From positions 434,001-498,000 of the forward strand of contig NZ_VITN01000002.1 in the NCBI RefSeq assembly GCF_007828045.1: a stretch of 64,000 nucleotides of DNA. Direction: 5' to 3'. This document shows, one piece after another, positions 1 to 8,735 of this stretch. The DNA comes from Nitrospirillum amazonense (lineage in GTDB: Bacteria > Pseudomonadota > Alphaproteobacteria > Azospirillales > Azospirillaceae). Position 1 is the first letter of the stretch, and each line of letters opens with the position of its first letter. Both the position numbers and the translations under genes were made by a program. The notes beneath the pieces were generated by a model. The model saw only the letters and a program-made list of their open reading frames with translations, ran no database searches and was not told where the DNA came from.

Positions 1-1244
1 ACGAGGAACACCGGTTCATGATCCACGAGCAGTTGCACGGGATGGGGATCGAACCGCAGACCATCATCCTGGAGAGCGCCGCCCGCAACACGGCGCCCGC
101 CATCGCCGCCGTCGCCCTGTGGTTGATGGACCGCGATCCCGACGCCCTGATGCTGGCCCAGCCCTGTGACCATCTGATCGGCGCGCTACCCGACTTCTAC
201 CTGGCCGTGGCCAAGGGCGTGCCGGCGGCGCAGGCCGGCCATCTGGTCACCTTCGGCGTCGTGCCCGACAAGCCGGAAACCGGCTACGGCTACATCCGCA
301 CCGGCGCCCCGCTGGCGGGCGTGGACGGCGTGCGCGCGGTCGAGCATTTCGCCGAGAAGCCCAATACGGAGACGGCGGAGCGCTATCTCGCCAGCGGCAA
401 CTACCTGTGGAACAGCGGCATCTTCCTGATGTCGGCCCGCCAGTACATCGCCGAGCTGGAGCGCCTGCAGCCGGACATGGTGACCGCCGTGCGCGAGGCC
501 ATTTCCGCCGGCAAGGAGGATAATGGCTTCTTCCGCCTGGATGAGGCCTGCTTCACCGCCGCCGCGTCCCTCTCCATCGACCATGCGGTCATGGAGCACA
601 CCGACAAGGCCGCCGTCATCCCGGTGGAAATGGCCTGGTGCGATGTCGGGTCCTGGCGGTCCCTGTGGGACGTCAGCCACAAGGACGATGCCGGCAATGT
701 CGAGCAGGGCGACGTCATCCTGCAGGACGTGAAGAACAGCTACGTCCACTCCGACGGCCGCCTGGTGGCCGCCATCGGCGTGGAGGATCTGGTGATTGTC
801 GCCACGGACGACGCCGTGCTGGTGGCCGACGCCGCCCACGCCAAGAACGTGGGCAAGGTGGTGGAGCAACTGCGCCGCCGCAACCGTTCGGAGGAGACCC
901 ACCACACCACGGTCTACCGGCCGTGGGGCTATTACCGCGCCGTGGACGTCGGCTACCGCTTCCAGGTCAAGCGCATCATGGTGAAGCCGGGTGCGCGCCT
1001 CAGCCTGCAGAAGCACCACCACCGCGCGGAACATTGGATCGTCGTCCAGGGCACCGCGCTGGTGCAGCGCGACGGCGAAAACCGCCTGGTGCGGGAGAAC
1101 GAGTCCGTTCACATCCCCATCGGCATGGAGCACCGCCTGGAGAACCCCGGCAAACTGCCCCTGCACCTGATTGAAGTGCAATCTGGCGCCTATCTGGGCG
1201 AAGACGACATCGTGCGTCTGTCCGATACCTACGGCCGCGCGTGA
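1..1244 (+). CDS. manC: mannose-1-phosphate guanylyltransferase / mannose-6-phosphate isomerase, 5'-truncated
   Basis: This type II bifunctional enzyme makes GDP-mannose from mannose 1-phosphate and GTP, and its cupin half isomerises mannose 6-phosphate. The reading frame is open from base 3 (EEHRF before the first Met at 18), and family members are about 470 residues, so roughly 60 N-terminal residues including the GTP-binding loop lie before the window. The visible part starts in the nucleotidyltransferase domain (LESAARNTAPAIAA, GYGYI, FAEKP). It ends in a mannose-6-phosphate isomerase cupin (LSLQKHHHRAEHWIVV, IPIGMEHRLENPG, YLGEDDIVRLSDTYGR). GDP-mannose feeds Gmd and Fcl further along the cluster. 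A hairpin terminator-like sequence follows the stop. Confidence 0.93.
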   Translation, partial: EEHRFMIHEQLHGMGIEPQTIILESAARNTAPAIAAVALWLMDRDPDALMLAQPCDHLIGALPDFYLAVAKGVPAAQAGHLVTFGVVPDKPETGYGYIRTGAPLAGVDGVRAVEHFAEKPNTETAERYLASGNYLWNSGIFLMSARQYIAELERLQPDMVTAVREAISAGKEDNGFFRLDEACFTAAASLSIDHAVMEHTDKAAVIPVEMAWCDVGSWRSLWDVSHKDDAGNVEQGDVILQDVKNSYVHSDGRLVAAIGVEDLVIVATDDAVLVADAAHAKNVGKVVEQLRRRNRSEETHHTTVYRPWGYYRAVDVGYRFQVKRIMVKPGARLSLQKHHHRAEHWIVVQGTALVQRDGENRLVRENESVHIPIGMEHRLENPGKLPLHLIEVQSGAYLGEDDIVRLSDTYGRA

Positions 1245-1311
1245 GCGCGGCCCCATTTTCCCGGGACCCAACCCGGGGAGAGGGAGCCAATTGACGCGGA
1301 AACGGGCGGGG

Positions 1312-1332
1312 AACGGGGGGCAACCCGTTTTT
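1312..1332 (+). terminator. likely intrinsic terminator after manC
   Basis: A 6-bp stem (AACGGG / CCCGTT) closes a 6-nt loop and runs into five T. It lies about 70 bases after the manC stop and before the beta-barrel gene. The stem is short, so termination may be partial. Confidence 0.45.
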
Positions 1333-1385
1333 AAACCAAGACGCGGTCCCGCAAGGGCAACGCGCCAAGCCCGAGGTCAAATCCG

Positions 1386-2750
1386 ATGCCTGAATACCAT
1401 CGACGCCATCCCATCCCGTCGTTCGGGAGGGTGATGTACGATCGCCCTCTCGCCCGGCTTCACCCGGCCGCGGAGACGACGGAGGCCGGCGGCCTGAAAC
1501 GGCGCCTGCTGCTGGCTGCGGCCGGGCTGGCGCTGACCGGCGGTCTGGCCGCCGTCCCCGCCAACGCCCAGACGGAAACGTCGCCGGACGACACGGTGGC
1601 CACCCGGCAGCACCCCGAATTCGATCCGCCGGGCATCCGGATGGGTGGCTTCATCCTCTATCCCAGCGTCACGCTGGACGAGGTCTTCGACAGCAACATC
1701 TATGCGACGCAGGGGCATGACACCAGCGACCTGATCACGGTGCTGCAGCCCAAGCTGGAGCTGAAGTCGAACTGGAACGTGCACCAGTTGAACCTGCACG
1801 CCAGCGGCGACATCGACTGGTACGCCCAGCACAGCCGCGAGAACTACGCCAACTACGACATCGGGGCGGACGGCCGGCTGGAGGTCTACCACGACGCGTG
1901 GATATCCGGCGGCGCCGACTACAGCCTGTGGCACCTGCCCCGCACCTCGCCCAACAACATCGTCGGCCAGGCCGACCCGACCGAATACAACCAGGCCTCG
2001 GCCAGCGTGGTCGGGCACAAGGAATTCGGCAACCTGTTCGTCGAGCTGGGCGACAGCTACAACCGCTACGACTTCGCCAACGCCCAGACCTTCGATGGCC
2101 GCACCATCCTGTGGGAACGCCAGAACCACGATGAGAACGAGGTCAGCGTCCGCACCGGTTACACCATCCAGGGCCTGTATGAGCTGTATGTGAAGGGCGC
2201 CTACAACACGCGCAACTATGACAGCACGTCGGACATGAGCGGGTTCAACCGCAATTCCAACGGCTACACCGTCCTGGTCGGCGGCAAGTACAACCTGACG
2301 GGCATCACCTCCATCGACCTGTTCGCCGGATACCGGTCGCAGGACTATGACGACGTCCGCCTGGGCACCTTCTCCGCCCCCACGGGCGGCGCCAAGATCA
2401 CCTGGAACGTGACGCCGCTGACGACCGTGACCGGCGAGATCACCCGCGACATCGATGAAACCATCGTCGTGGGGGCGGCCGGCTATTTCGCCACCAAGGA
2501 AACCGTGGCGGCGGACCATGAATTGCTGCGTAACCTCATTCTTCACCTGCAGCTAAGCCATGAGGCCGACGATTTTCAAAATATAGGCCGAACAGATGAT
2601 GTCTATGGCGTTGGTCTTGGCGCGAAATACATGATGAACCAAATGACCGCCATCAACGTCCGCTACAACTACCAAATCCGATCGTCTAATGGCACCGGAA
2701 TCGGGTACGCGGATCACAACATTTTGGTTGGCTTAACCCTTCATCTGTAA
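1386..2750 (+). CDS. outer membrane beta-barrel protein of exopolysaccharide cluster
   Basis: This is a predicted outer-membrane protein of 454 residues. A signal peptide is visible around residues 38-62 (RRLLLAAAGLALTGG, then VPANAQ). The rest consists of alternating polar/hydrophobic strands rich in Tyr, Asn, Asp and Gly, typical of the putative beta-barrel porin-2 type proteins found beside exopolysaccharide export genes. The C-terminus ends in an alternating strand (HNILVGLTLHL), as outer-membrane barrels do. The start is uncertain: GTG/ATG at 1431/1434 has a GGGAGG immediately upstream and would leave a shorter N-region before the signal peptide. Base composition falls in the last 230 bases. 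It probably works with the Wza/Wzc pair downstream, either as a secretion porin or as an anchor. Confidence 0.72.
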   Translation: MPEYHRRHPIPSFGRVMYDRPLARLHPAAETTEAGGLKRRLLLAAAGLALTGGLAAVPANAQTETSPDDTVATRQHPEFDPPGIRMGGFILYPSVTLDEVFDSNIYATQGHDTSDLITVLQPKLELKSNWNVHQLNLHASGDIDWYAQHSRENYANYDIGADGRLEVYHDAWISGGADYSLWHLPRTSPNNIVGQADPTEYNQASASVVGHKEFGNLFVELGDSYNRYDFANAQTFDGRTILWERQNHDENEVSVRTGYTIQGLYELYVKGAYNTRNYDSTSDMSGFNRNSNGYTVLVGGKYNLTGITSIDLFAGYRSQDYDDVRLGTFSAPTGGAKITWNVTPLTTVTGEITRDIDETIVVGAAGYFATKETVAADHELLRNLILHLQLSHEADDFQNIGRTDDVYGVGLGAKYMMNQMTAINVRYNYQIRSSNGTGIGYADHNILVGLTLHL

Positions 2751-2788
2751 GGGAATACTGACTGTATCCATCGTGATCACAGCGCAGG

Positions 2789-2803
2789 CGGGGGCGGCCC
2801 CCG
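2789..2803 (+). terminator. weak hairpin between beta-barrel and wza-like genes
   Basis: A perfect 6-bp GC stem (CGGGGG / CCCCCG) with a 3-nt loop is followed by only three T. It is flanked by two TGATCAC copies. It could be a weak terminator or an attenuating hairpin. Confidence 0.3.
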
Positions 2804-2945
2804 TTTGATCACAACCGCCGCCCCCCACTTTTGATAAAACTATCGTGTGAGCCCCACGAAAAACGGGCCGTCACCACAAGTCCCACAAACGAGACCCCGG
2901 CGCCTAGGCGGCCGGGCTGCCTCCGATCAAGCAGAAGGTGCCGGA

Positions 2946-3650
2946 ATGCTGCCTTCCCGCCTCCCCCGCAAATCCTCGTCCCGGCTGGCCATCCTGGCGG
3001 TCGTGGCCGGGGCCTTAGCGCTTCCCTACGCGGCTTACGCCCAGAACGCCGGCCAGCCGCCGGCGCCCAACGTCACCGCTGGGGGTGCCGCTGGGGATGC
3101 CATTGCCAGCAACGACCCGGCGTCCAAGCCCGGCGCGCCCGCCGGTCCCAATATGGGTGGTCCCGGCATGGGTGGTGGCGTCGCCGCCGCCGACTATCAG
3201 CTGGGCCCGGGCGACCGGGTGCGCATCACCGTGTTCGGCCAGCAGGATCTGTCCGGCGAGTACGCCGTCGATGGTACCGGCACCCTGTCCTTCCCCCTGG
3301 TGGGCCAGGTGCACGCCGGCTCGCTGACGGCAGGCCAGTTGGGCAAGGCGCTGGAAGGCAGCCTGTCCCCCAACTACATCAAGAACCCCCATGTGAGCGT
3401 GGAAGTGCTGAGCTACCGGCCCTTCTACATCCTGGGCGAGGTCAAGACCCCCGGCAGCTACGCCTACGTCTCCGGCATGACGGTCCTGAACGCCGTCGCG
3501 CTGGCCGGCGGGTTCACCTACCGCGCCCGTGACGACGACTTCCGTCTGCAGCGCACCGCCAAGGACGGCAGCAAAACCCAGGTCGACGCCGAACCGACGA
3601 CGCCGGTCCAACCCGGCGACGTCATCACAGTCCGGGAGCGCTATTTCTGA
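2946..3650 (+). CDS. polysaccharide biosynthesis/export protein, Wza-like
   Basis: This 234-residue periplasmic/outer-membrane polysaccharide export protein carries a Poly_export domain (YQLGPGDRVRITVFGQQDLS, about residues 82-101) followed by an SLBB-like segment (YILGEVKTPGSYAY). ATG 2946 is chosen because it starts directly before a signal peptide (RLAILAVVAGALALP, cleavage near AYAQ). An in-frame GTG at 2847 would put 33 extra residues before it. No lipobox Cys is visible and the protein is much shorter than E. coli Wza (about 380), so it resembles the short alphaproteobacterial exporters. Its stop overlaps the start of the next gene (ATGA), indicating co-translation with the Wzc-like partner. 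Confidence 0.88.
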   Translation: MLPSRLPRKSSSRLAILAVVAGALALPYAAYAQNAGQPPAPNVTAGGAAGDAIASNDPASKPGAPAGPNMGGPGMGGGVAAADYQLGPGDRVRITVFGQQDLSGEYAVDGTGTLSFPLVGQVHAGSLTAGQLGKALEGSLSPNYIKNPHVSVEVLSYRPFYILGEVKTPGSYAYVSGMTVLNAVALAGGFTYRARDDDFRLQRTAKDGSKTQVDAEPTTPVQPGDVITVRERYF

Positions 3651-5941
3651 TGACTTTGCCCGAGCAGCCCCGCGCCCTGGGTGGTGGTCCCATCCTCCCC
3701 CGGCGCCTCACCGCCGCCCCGCCGGCCCCCCGCCCCGTCTACATGCCCCCGCCGCAGCAACAGCAGCGGGACGTGCTGGACACCTACCGCAAGATCTGGG
3801 CGCACCGGCGCCTGGTGCTGGCCTGCACCATCGGCACGGCCCTTCTGGCCGGCATCGTCGGCTGGAGCATGCCATCGCGCTACACCTCGGAATCCCGGGT
3901 GCTGGTGGGCGTACCGCAGCCCTCGCTGGAAGGCATCGGCCCCACCATGGCGTCCATGACCTTCAACGCCGAGCGGGTGCAGAGCGAGGGGCTGGTGGCC
4001 CAGTCGCGCGAGCTGGCCCAGAAGGTGGTCGACCGGCTGCACCTGAACGACGATCCGGAGTTCAATCCGGACGCCAAGACAGCGGCGCCGCAGATCCCGG
4101 CCTGGGCCCGGCTGCTGCCCACCAGCGTGGCGGAATGGCTGACCAAGCCCAAGGCCAAGCCGCCGGAAACGCCGGAACAGCAGGCCCGCACGGCCGCCAT
4201 GATCAACAACCGCACGGTCGACATCCTGCTGTCCAAGCTGGACATCGCCACGGTCGGCCGTTCGGATGTCCTGAAGATATCCGCCACCACCCGCGATCCG
4301 GAAACCGCCTCGCTGGTCGCCAACGCCGTCGCCGACGCCTACCTTGCGGAACAGCGCGACGTGAAGGTCGGCACCGCCAGCCGCGTCGAGGAGTACATGG
4401 AGAGCCGCATCGCCGACCTGCGCAAGCAGGTCGATGATAGTGAGCGCGCCATCGAGGACTACCGCAAGCAATACGGCCTGTACGATCAGCAGAACGGCAC
4501 CGGCATCATGGGCCAGCGCCTGACGGAGCTGAACACCCAGCTGATCACCGCCCAGACCGCCAAGGCCGACGCCGAGGCGCACCTGAACGACGCCCAGAAC
4601 CTGATGCGCCAGGGCATCACCGGCGACAGTGTGCCGGAGGTGCTGAACAACCCGCTGATCCAATCGCTGAAGCAGCAGCAGGCCGCCGCCGAGCAGCGCT
4701 TGGCCCAGCTGTCCGCCACCTACGGCGACAAGCATCCGCAGGTCACCGACGCCAAGGCGCAGATCGCCGACGCCCAGCGCAAGATCAAGGCGGAGATGCA
4801 GGGCATCATCAACGGCCTGCAGAACGTGGCCCGCACGGCCAACGCCCGCTACGCCGCCGTGCTGCGCGACTTCAACGAGGCCAAGGGCTCCTTGGGCTCC
4901 GACAACCAGAACGCCATCCACCTGGAGGCGATGGAGCGTGACGCCGCCGTCAACCGGCATCTGCTGGAGACCATGCTGACGGAAGAGAAGCGTCTGATCG
5001 GCCGCCAGCAGCTGGAGGCGCCCGACGCCCGCGTCATCTCCCGCGCCACCCCGCCGGTGTCCGCCAGCTATCCGCCCAAGGCCCTGATCCTGTTGCTGGG
5101 CACCCTGGTGGGCGCTGTCGCCGGCATGCTGATCGCGCTGTTGATGGAGGAGGCCGACCAGACCTTCCGCCAGAGCAGCCAGATCGAAAGCGCCACGGGC
5201 ATCCCGGTCGTGGCCCTGGTGCCGGAGGTCAAGGGCAAGTCGCCCACCGCCCAGGTGCTGCGCGAGCCTGTGTCCCCCTTCGCCGAGACCCTGCGCAAGA
5301 TCCACATCGCGCTGGAGTTGTCGGAGATGGAGTACAGCCCCCGCACGGTGCTGCTGTCCTCCGCCGCGCCCGGCGAAGGCAAGAGCGTCATCATCGCCGC
5401 CCTGGGCCGGCTGCTGGCCAGCCACGGCCGGCGCATCCTGATTGTGGATTGCGACTGGCGCTCCCCCTCGCAACACAAGCTGTTCAACGTGTCGAACAAG
5501 CACGGCCTGGCCTCGCTGCTGACCGATGACAGCGTGGTGCTGGACGACTGCATCCACCACGATACCCTGTCGGGGCTGGAGCTGATCACCGCCGGCCATT
5601 GGACGTCCAAGGACACCCGCATGCTGACGTCCGACCGGATGCGGGTCCTGCTGCAGACCTTCGCCAAGAACTATGACCTGGTGCTGATCGACACCGCACC
5701 GGTGCTGGTGGGGGCCGAGGTGCTGGCCATGTCGCGGATGGTCGACAAGGTGCTGTTCACCGTGCGCTGGGACCACACCCGCCGCAACGCCGCCCTGCAG
5801 GCCCTGCGCCAGCTGGTGGAGGTGCAGTGCGACCTGACCGGCGTAATCATGTCCCGGGTCGATCCGCGCCGCTACCGCCAGTACGGCTACGGCCCGCTGA
5901 ACTACGACTACGCCCGCCCCCTGGCCGATCACTTCGGCTGA
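3650..5941 (+). CDS. Wzc/GumC-type polysaccharide co-polymerase with BY-kinase domain
   Basis: This 763-residue inner-membrane protein controls exopolysaccharide chain length and couples synthesis to export. An N-terminal Wzz domain has a first membrane segment near residues 55-74 and a long periplasmic coiled-coil region. A second membrane segment lies near 476-498. The C-terminal bacterial tyrosine kinase domain has Walker A (APGEGKS, about 571-578), Walker A' (ILIVDCDWRSP) and Walker B (LVLIDTAPVL). The C-terminus carries a tyrosine cluster (RRYRQYGYGPLNYDY) suitable for autophosphorylation. The start overlaps the wza-like stop by one base. Co-polymerase and kinase are fused in one chain, as in proteobacterial Wzc. 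Confidence 0.92.
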   Translation: MTLPEQPRALGGGPILPRRLTAAPPAPRPVYMPPPQQQQRDVLDTYRKIWAHRRLVLACTIGTALLAGIVGWSMPSRYTSESRVLVGVPQPSLEGIGPTMASMTFNAERVQSEGLVAQSRELAQKVVDRLHLNDDPEFNPDAKTAAPQIPAWARLLPTSVAEWLTKPKAKPPETPEQQARTAAMINNRTVDILLSKLDIATVGRSDVLKISATTRDPETASLVANAVADAYLAEQRDVKVGTASRVEEYMESRIADLRKQVDDSERAIEDYRKQYGLYDQQNGTGIMGQRLTELNTQLITAQTAKADAEAHLNDAQNLMRQGITGDSVPEVLNNPLIQSLKQQQAAAEQRLAQLSATYGDKHPQVTDAKAQIADAQRKIKAEMQGIINGLQNVARTANARYAAVLRDFNEAKGSLGSDNQNAIHLEAMERDAAVNRHLLETMLTEEKRLIGRQQLEAPDARVISRATPPVSASYPPKALILLLGTLVGAVAGMLIALLMEEADQTFRQSSQIESATGIPVVALVPEVKGKSPTAQVLREPVSPFAETLRKIHIALELSEMEYSPRTVLLSSAAPGEGKSVIIAALGRLLASHGRRILIVDCDWRSPSQHKLFNVSNKHGLASLLTDDSVVLDDCIHHDTLSGLELITAGHWTSKDTRMLTSDRMRVLLQTFAKNYDLVLIDTAPVLVGAEVLAMSRMVDKVLFTVRWDHTRRNAALQALRQLVEVQCDLTGVIMSRVDPRRYRQYGYGPLNYDYARPLADHFG

Positions 5942-5980
5942 GCCACTCTGGTCAAGGCCACTTCGGTTAAGGATAGCCCC

Positions 5981-7300
5981 ATGGAGCAAGAGGCCCTGCG
6001 TGACTTGCCGCCAGAGGGGGTGAAGGGGATGGATCTTCCTCCTTCCTCCGTCCCCTCCCCCCAGGCGGCCCTTTTGACCCGCGCCTATCCGCCGGAGCTC
6101 ATCGGCTCTGCCCCGCAGTGCGCCGATCTGGCGGAATGGCTGACCCGGCTGGGCTGCGAGACCACGGTGTTCACCGGCCTGCCCTATTATCCGGGCAACG
6201 AGGTCTTCACCCAGTACAAGGACTTCAAGGGCGGTCACGAGGTGCTGAACGGGGTGCGGGTGGAACGCCTGCGGGCCATGATCCCCCGCAAGGGATCGGC
6301 CAAGGCCCGCATTCTGGCCGAGGCCAGCTTCCTGCTGGCGGGGCTGTGGGCCCGCGCCTCGGGCCGGCTCAAGCCCAAGCCCCTGGTCATCAGCCTCTGT
6401 CCTTCCATCCTTACCGTCGCGCTGGGCTGCCTGGTCCGCCAGCGCGACGGCCGGCATGTCGCCATCATCCATGACATCCAATCCGGCATGGCCCAGGGGC
6501 TGAACATGGTGTCCAGCGGCGGCCTGGTGAAGGCGATGCGCTGGTGCGAGCGCACCGTGCTGAACCGGGTGGACCTGATCGTCGTGCTGACGGACCACAT
6601 GGCCGAACAGCTGCGGGACCTGGGCGTGACGCAGGACATCGAGGTGGTGCCCATCTGGGTCGACACCGACCGCCTGTATCCCGAGACGCCCAAGGTACCG
6701 GCCAACGACGGACCGGCCATCATCCCGGCACCCAAGATCGCCGCCCGGCTGCTCTACAGCGGCAACTTCGGCCTGAAGCAGGGCCTGGGCCAGGTCCTGT
6801 CCATGGCGGAGGAGTTGCAGCGCCAGACCGACGACGTGGAGATCATCCTGCGGGGCAGCGGCGCCCTGCGCGCCACCCTGGAGGAGGAGATCGCCGCCCG
6901 CGCGCTGCGCCGGGTCCGCGTCACCGGCCTGCTTCCCCCCGACCAGCTGCGCCAGGGCCTGACCGAGGGCGACATCCACCTGGTGCCGCAGGAGCCGGAG
7001 GCCGCCGCCTTCGCCATCCCGTCCAAGATTTTCAACATCATGGCGGTGGGCCGCCCCTTCGTCACCACGGCCAACCCGCACAGCCCCCTATGGCACCTGC
7101 GGGAACGCAGCGGCGCCTTCATCTGCGTACCGCCCCACGACACAGCGGCCTTCACCGAGGCCGTGCTGCGCCTGGTGCGGGATGCGGGCCTGCGCCGGGA
7201 ACTGGGGGAGCGCGGCCGGCGTTTCGTGGAACAGCACTATTCCCGGTCCCACGTCCTGGGGGGATTGGTCCGGCGATTGGACGCGCTCTATGCCAAGTAA
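5981..7300 (+). CDS. glycosyltransferase, WcaI-like (GT4 family)
   Basis: A predicted cytoplasmic GT-B fold glycosyltransferase of 439 residues. The N-terminal acceptor domain has the WcaI-type pattern [20 protein letters not shown] and [13 protein letters not shown]. The C-terminal donor domain contains [13 protein letters not shown] and the E-x7-E-like region [19 protein letters not shown] with [10 protein letters not shown]. An alternative ATG lies at 6029; residues before it are not family-like. It follows the Wzc-like gene by 40 bases and overlaps the next glycosyltransferase, so it is part of the same operon. Donor and acceptor sugars cannot be read from sequence. Confidence 0.85.
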   Translation: MEQEALRDLPPEGVKGMDLPPSSVPSPQAALLTRAYPPELIGSAPQCADLAEWLTRLGCETTVFTGLPYYPGNEVFTQYKDFKGGHEVLNGVRVERLRAMIPRKGSAKARILAEASFLLAGLWARASGRLKPKPLVISLCPSILTVALGCLVRQRDGRHVAIIHDIQSGMAQGLNMVSSGGLVKAMRWCERTVLNRVDLIVVLTDHMAEQLRDLGVTQDIEVVPIWVDTDRLYPETPKVPANDGPAIIPAPKIAARLLYSGNFGLKQGLGQVLSMAEELQRQTDDVEIILRGSGALRATLEEEIAARALRRVRVTGLLPPDQLRQGLTEGDIHLVPQEPEAAAFAIPSKIFNIMAVGRPFVTTANPHSPLWHLRERSGAFICVPPHDTAAFTEAVLRLVRDAGLRRELGERGRRFVEQHYSRSHVLGGLVRRLDALYAK

Positions 7301-8552
7301 GTCCCCAGCAGGAGCCCAGGCCAGACCCCTGGCCGAGGGCCCCCGCTCCTTCGTCATCTTCGAGCCGGACGCGGAGGGCCACCCCTGCGAGTGGCTGAAG
7401 CACCTGATGCACTTCGCCGCCTCGGACAAGCGGGACTACCGCGTCACCTTCGTCGTGGCGCGCGAACTGTATGACGAGTTGGCGGCCGATGGCGCCGCCA
7501 GCCGCCAGGATCGCGTGCAGGTGCTGGCGCTGGAGCCGTCGGAGCAGGCGCTGTGCCGCCACCCGCTGCTGCCGGTGCGCGGCTTCGCCCGCTGGTGGGT
7601 CATGCGCCGGTACCTGGAGCGCACGGGCTCCGAGGCCGGGCACTTCCTGTCGCTGGACCATTTGACCCTGCCCCTGGCGTTGTCGCTGGGCGCGCGGGGC
7701 CGCCGCCTGTGCGGCATCCTGTTCCGGCCATCGGTCCACTACCGCGCCCTGGGCAGCTATGAGCCCAGCCTGAAGGAATGGCTGCGCGACGCGCGCAAGG
7801 CCCTGCTCTACCCCCTCATGCTGCGCAATTCCGCGGTCCATCGCGTCCTGACGCTGGACCCGTATTTCCCGACCTACGCCCACGACCACTATGGCCAGGG
7901 GGGGAAGGTGCGCACCGTGGTCGATCCCGTCCATCCCTTCGTGAACGAGACGGCGGAGGAACGGTCGCTGGCCGACAGCATGCCCACCGATCGCGTCACC
8001 CTGCTGCTGTTCGGATTCTTGAGCGAGCGCAAGGGCGTGCTGTCCTTGCTGGACGCGTTGTGCCAACTGCCGGCGGAGGCGGCGGCCAAGGTGGGCGTCA
8101 TGATCGCCGGCAAGGTGGACCCCGCCTTGCGCGACCGGGTATATGCCGCCCTGAAAAAGGTGATCCAGGAACAGCCCGAGCTGTGGATCCACCTGGAGGA
8201 CCGCCGCCTGACCAGCGGTGAGATCAACGCCCTGATCAAGGAGGCGTCGGTCGTGCTGGCCCCCTACCAGCGCTTCGTGGGGTCCAGCGGCGTGCTGCTG
8301 TGGGCGGCGCAGGCGGGCAAGCCGGTGCTGACCCAGGATTTGGGCCTGCTGGGCTGCTTGGCCCGCACCCATAGGCTAGGTCTCGCGTTGGATACCACCG
8401 ATAGCGAAGTCCTCTCCAAAGGCATAGAATATATATCGGAGAGCGACACCCGTAGCTATTTCGATCAAGAGGCGGCGGCCAATTATATCCGTCATCAGAG
8501 TCCTCAGAACTTCGCTTCCGAAATATTCTCCAGCCTGATGGGCACTCCCTGA
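7290..8552 (+). CDS. glycosyltransferase (GT4-like)
   Basis: A 420-residue glycosyltransferase-like protein. ATG 7290 overlaps the preceding stop by 11 bases and is preferred over an upstream in-frame ATG at 7182, which would add residues lying entirely in another gene. Visible donor-domain features are [20 protein letters not shown] (about residues 236-255) and the region [30 protein letters not shown]. The N-terminal half ([19 protein letters not shown]) is not a classical GT4 acceptor domain. Codon use and GC content drop sharply in the last 170 bases. Substrates are unknown; context implies exopolysaccharide repeat-unit assembly. Confidence 0.78.
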   Translation: MPSKSPAGAQARPLAEGPRSFVIFEPDAEGHPCEWLKHLMHFAASDKRDYRVTFVVARELYDELAADGAASRQDRVQVLALEPSEQALCRHPLLPVRGFARWWVMRRYLERTGSEAGHFLSLDHLTLPLALSLGARGRRLCGILFRPSVHYRALGSYEPSLKEWLRDARKALLYPLMLRNSAVHRVLTLDPYFPTYAHDHYGQGGKVRTVVDPVHPFVNETAEERSLADSMPTDRVTLLLFGFLSERKGVLSLLDALCQLPAEAAAKVGVMIAGKVDPALRDRVYAALKKVIQEQPELWIHLEDRRLTSGEINALIKEASVVLAPYQRFVGSSGVLLWAAQAGKPVLTQDLGLLGCLARTHRLGLALDTTDSEVLSKGIEYISESDTRSYFDQEAAANYIRHQSPQNFASEIFSSLMGTP

Positions 8553-8577
8553 TCGGAGTATTTCCGGGATCAATTGC

Positions 8578-8691
8578 CGCAGGTGCGAGCAGGTCCCAGC
8601 TTGGTCACAGGACTTCTTGATTCAAGCGTGGCCTGATTTAGGCGAACTCGGCTGTTGATCAGCCACCCTTGGCCAGACCGTCGCACCTGCG
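8578..8691 (+). repeat. long-range perfect inverted repeat in leader of initiating transferase gene
   Basis: CGCAGGTGCGA (8578-8588) is exactly complementary to TCGCACCTGCG (8681-8691). The arms are 92 bases apart in the 183-base gap before the phosphosugar transferase gene. If both are in one transcript they could pair in the leader RNA. No function is established. Confidence 0.35.
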
Positions 8692-8735
8692 TGGGCGGCC
8701 GTGGCCACCGGTCGCCGCATTCAGGAACCCAACCC

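Noticed and set aside
3641-7081. Very long minus-strand open frame (1146 codons) opposite the Wzc-like and glycosyltransferase genes
   Set aside because: GC-rich antisense shadow with His/Gln/Gly-rich low-complexity product; the plus strand holds clear domain-bearing genes across the whole stretch.
7182-7289. Longer N-terminus of the second glycosyltransferase starting at 7182
   Set aside because: Residues before ATG 7290 are encoded inside the preceding glycosyltransferase in another frame and look non-coding (Trp/Ser-rich).
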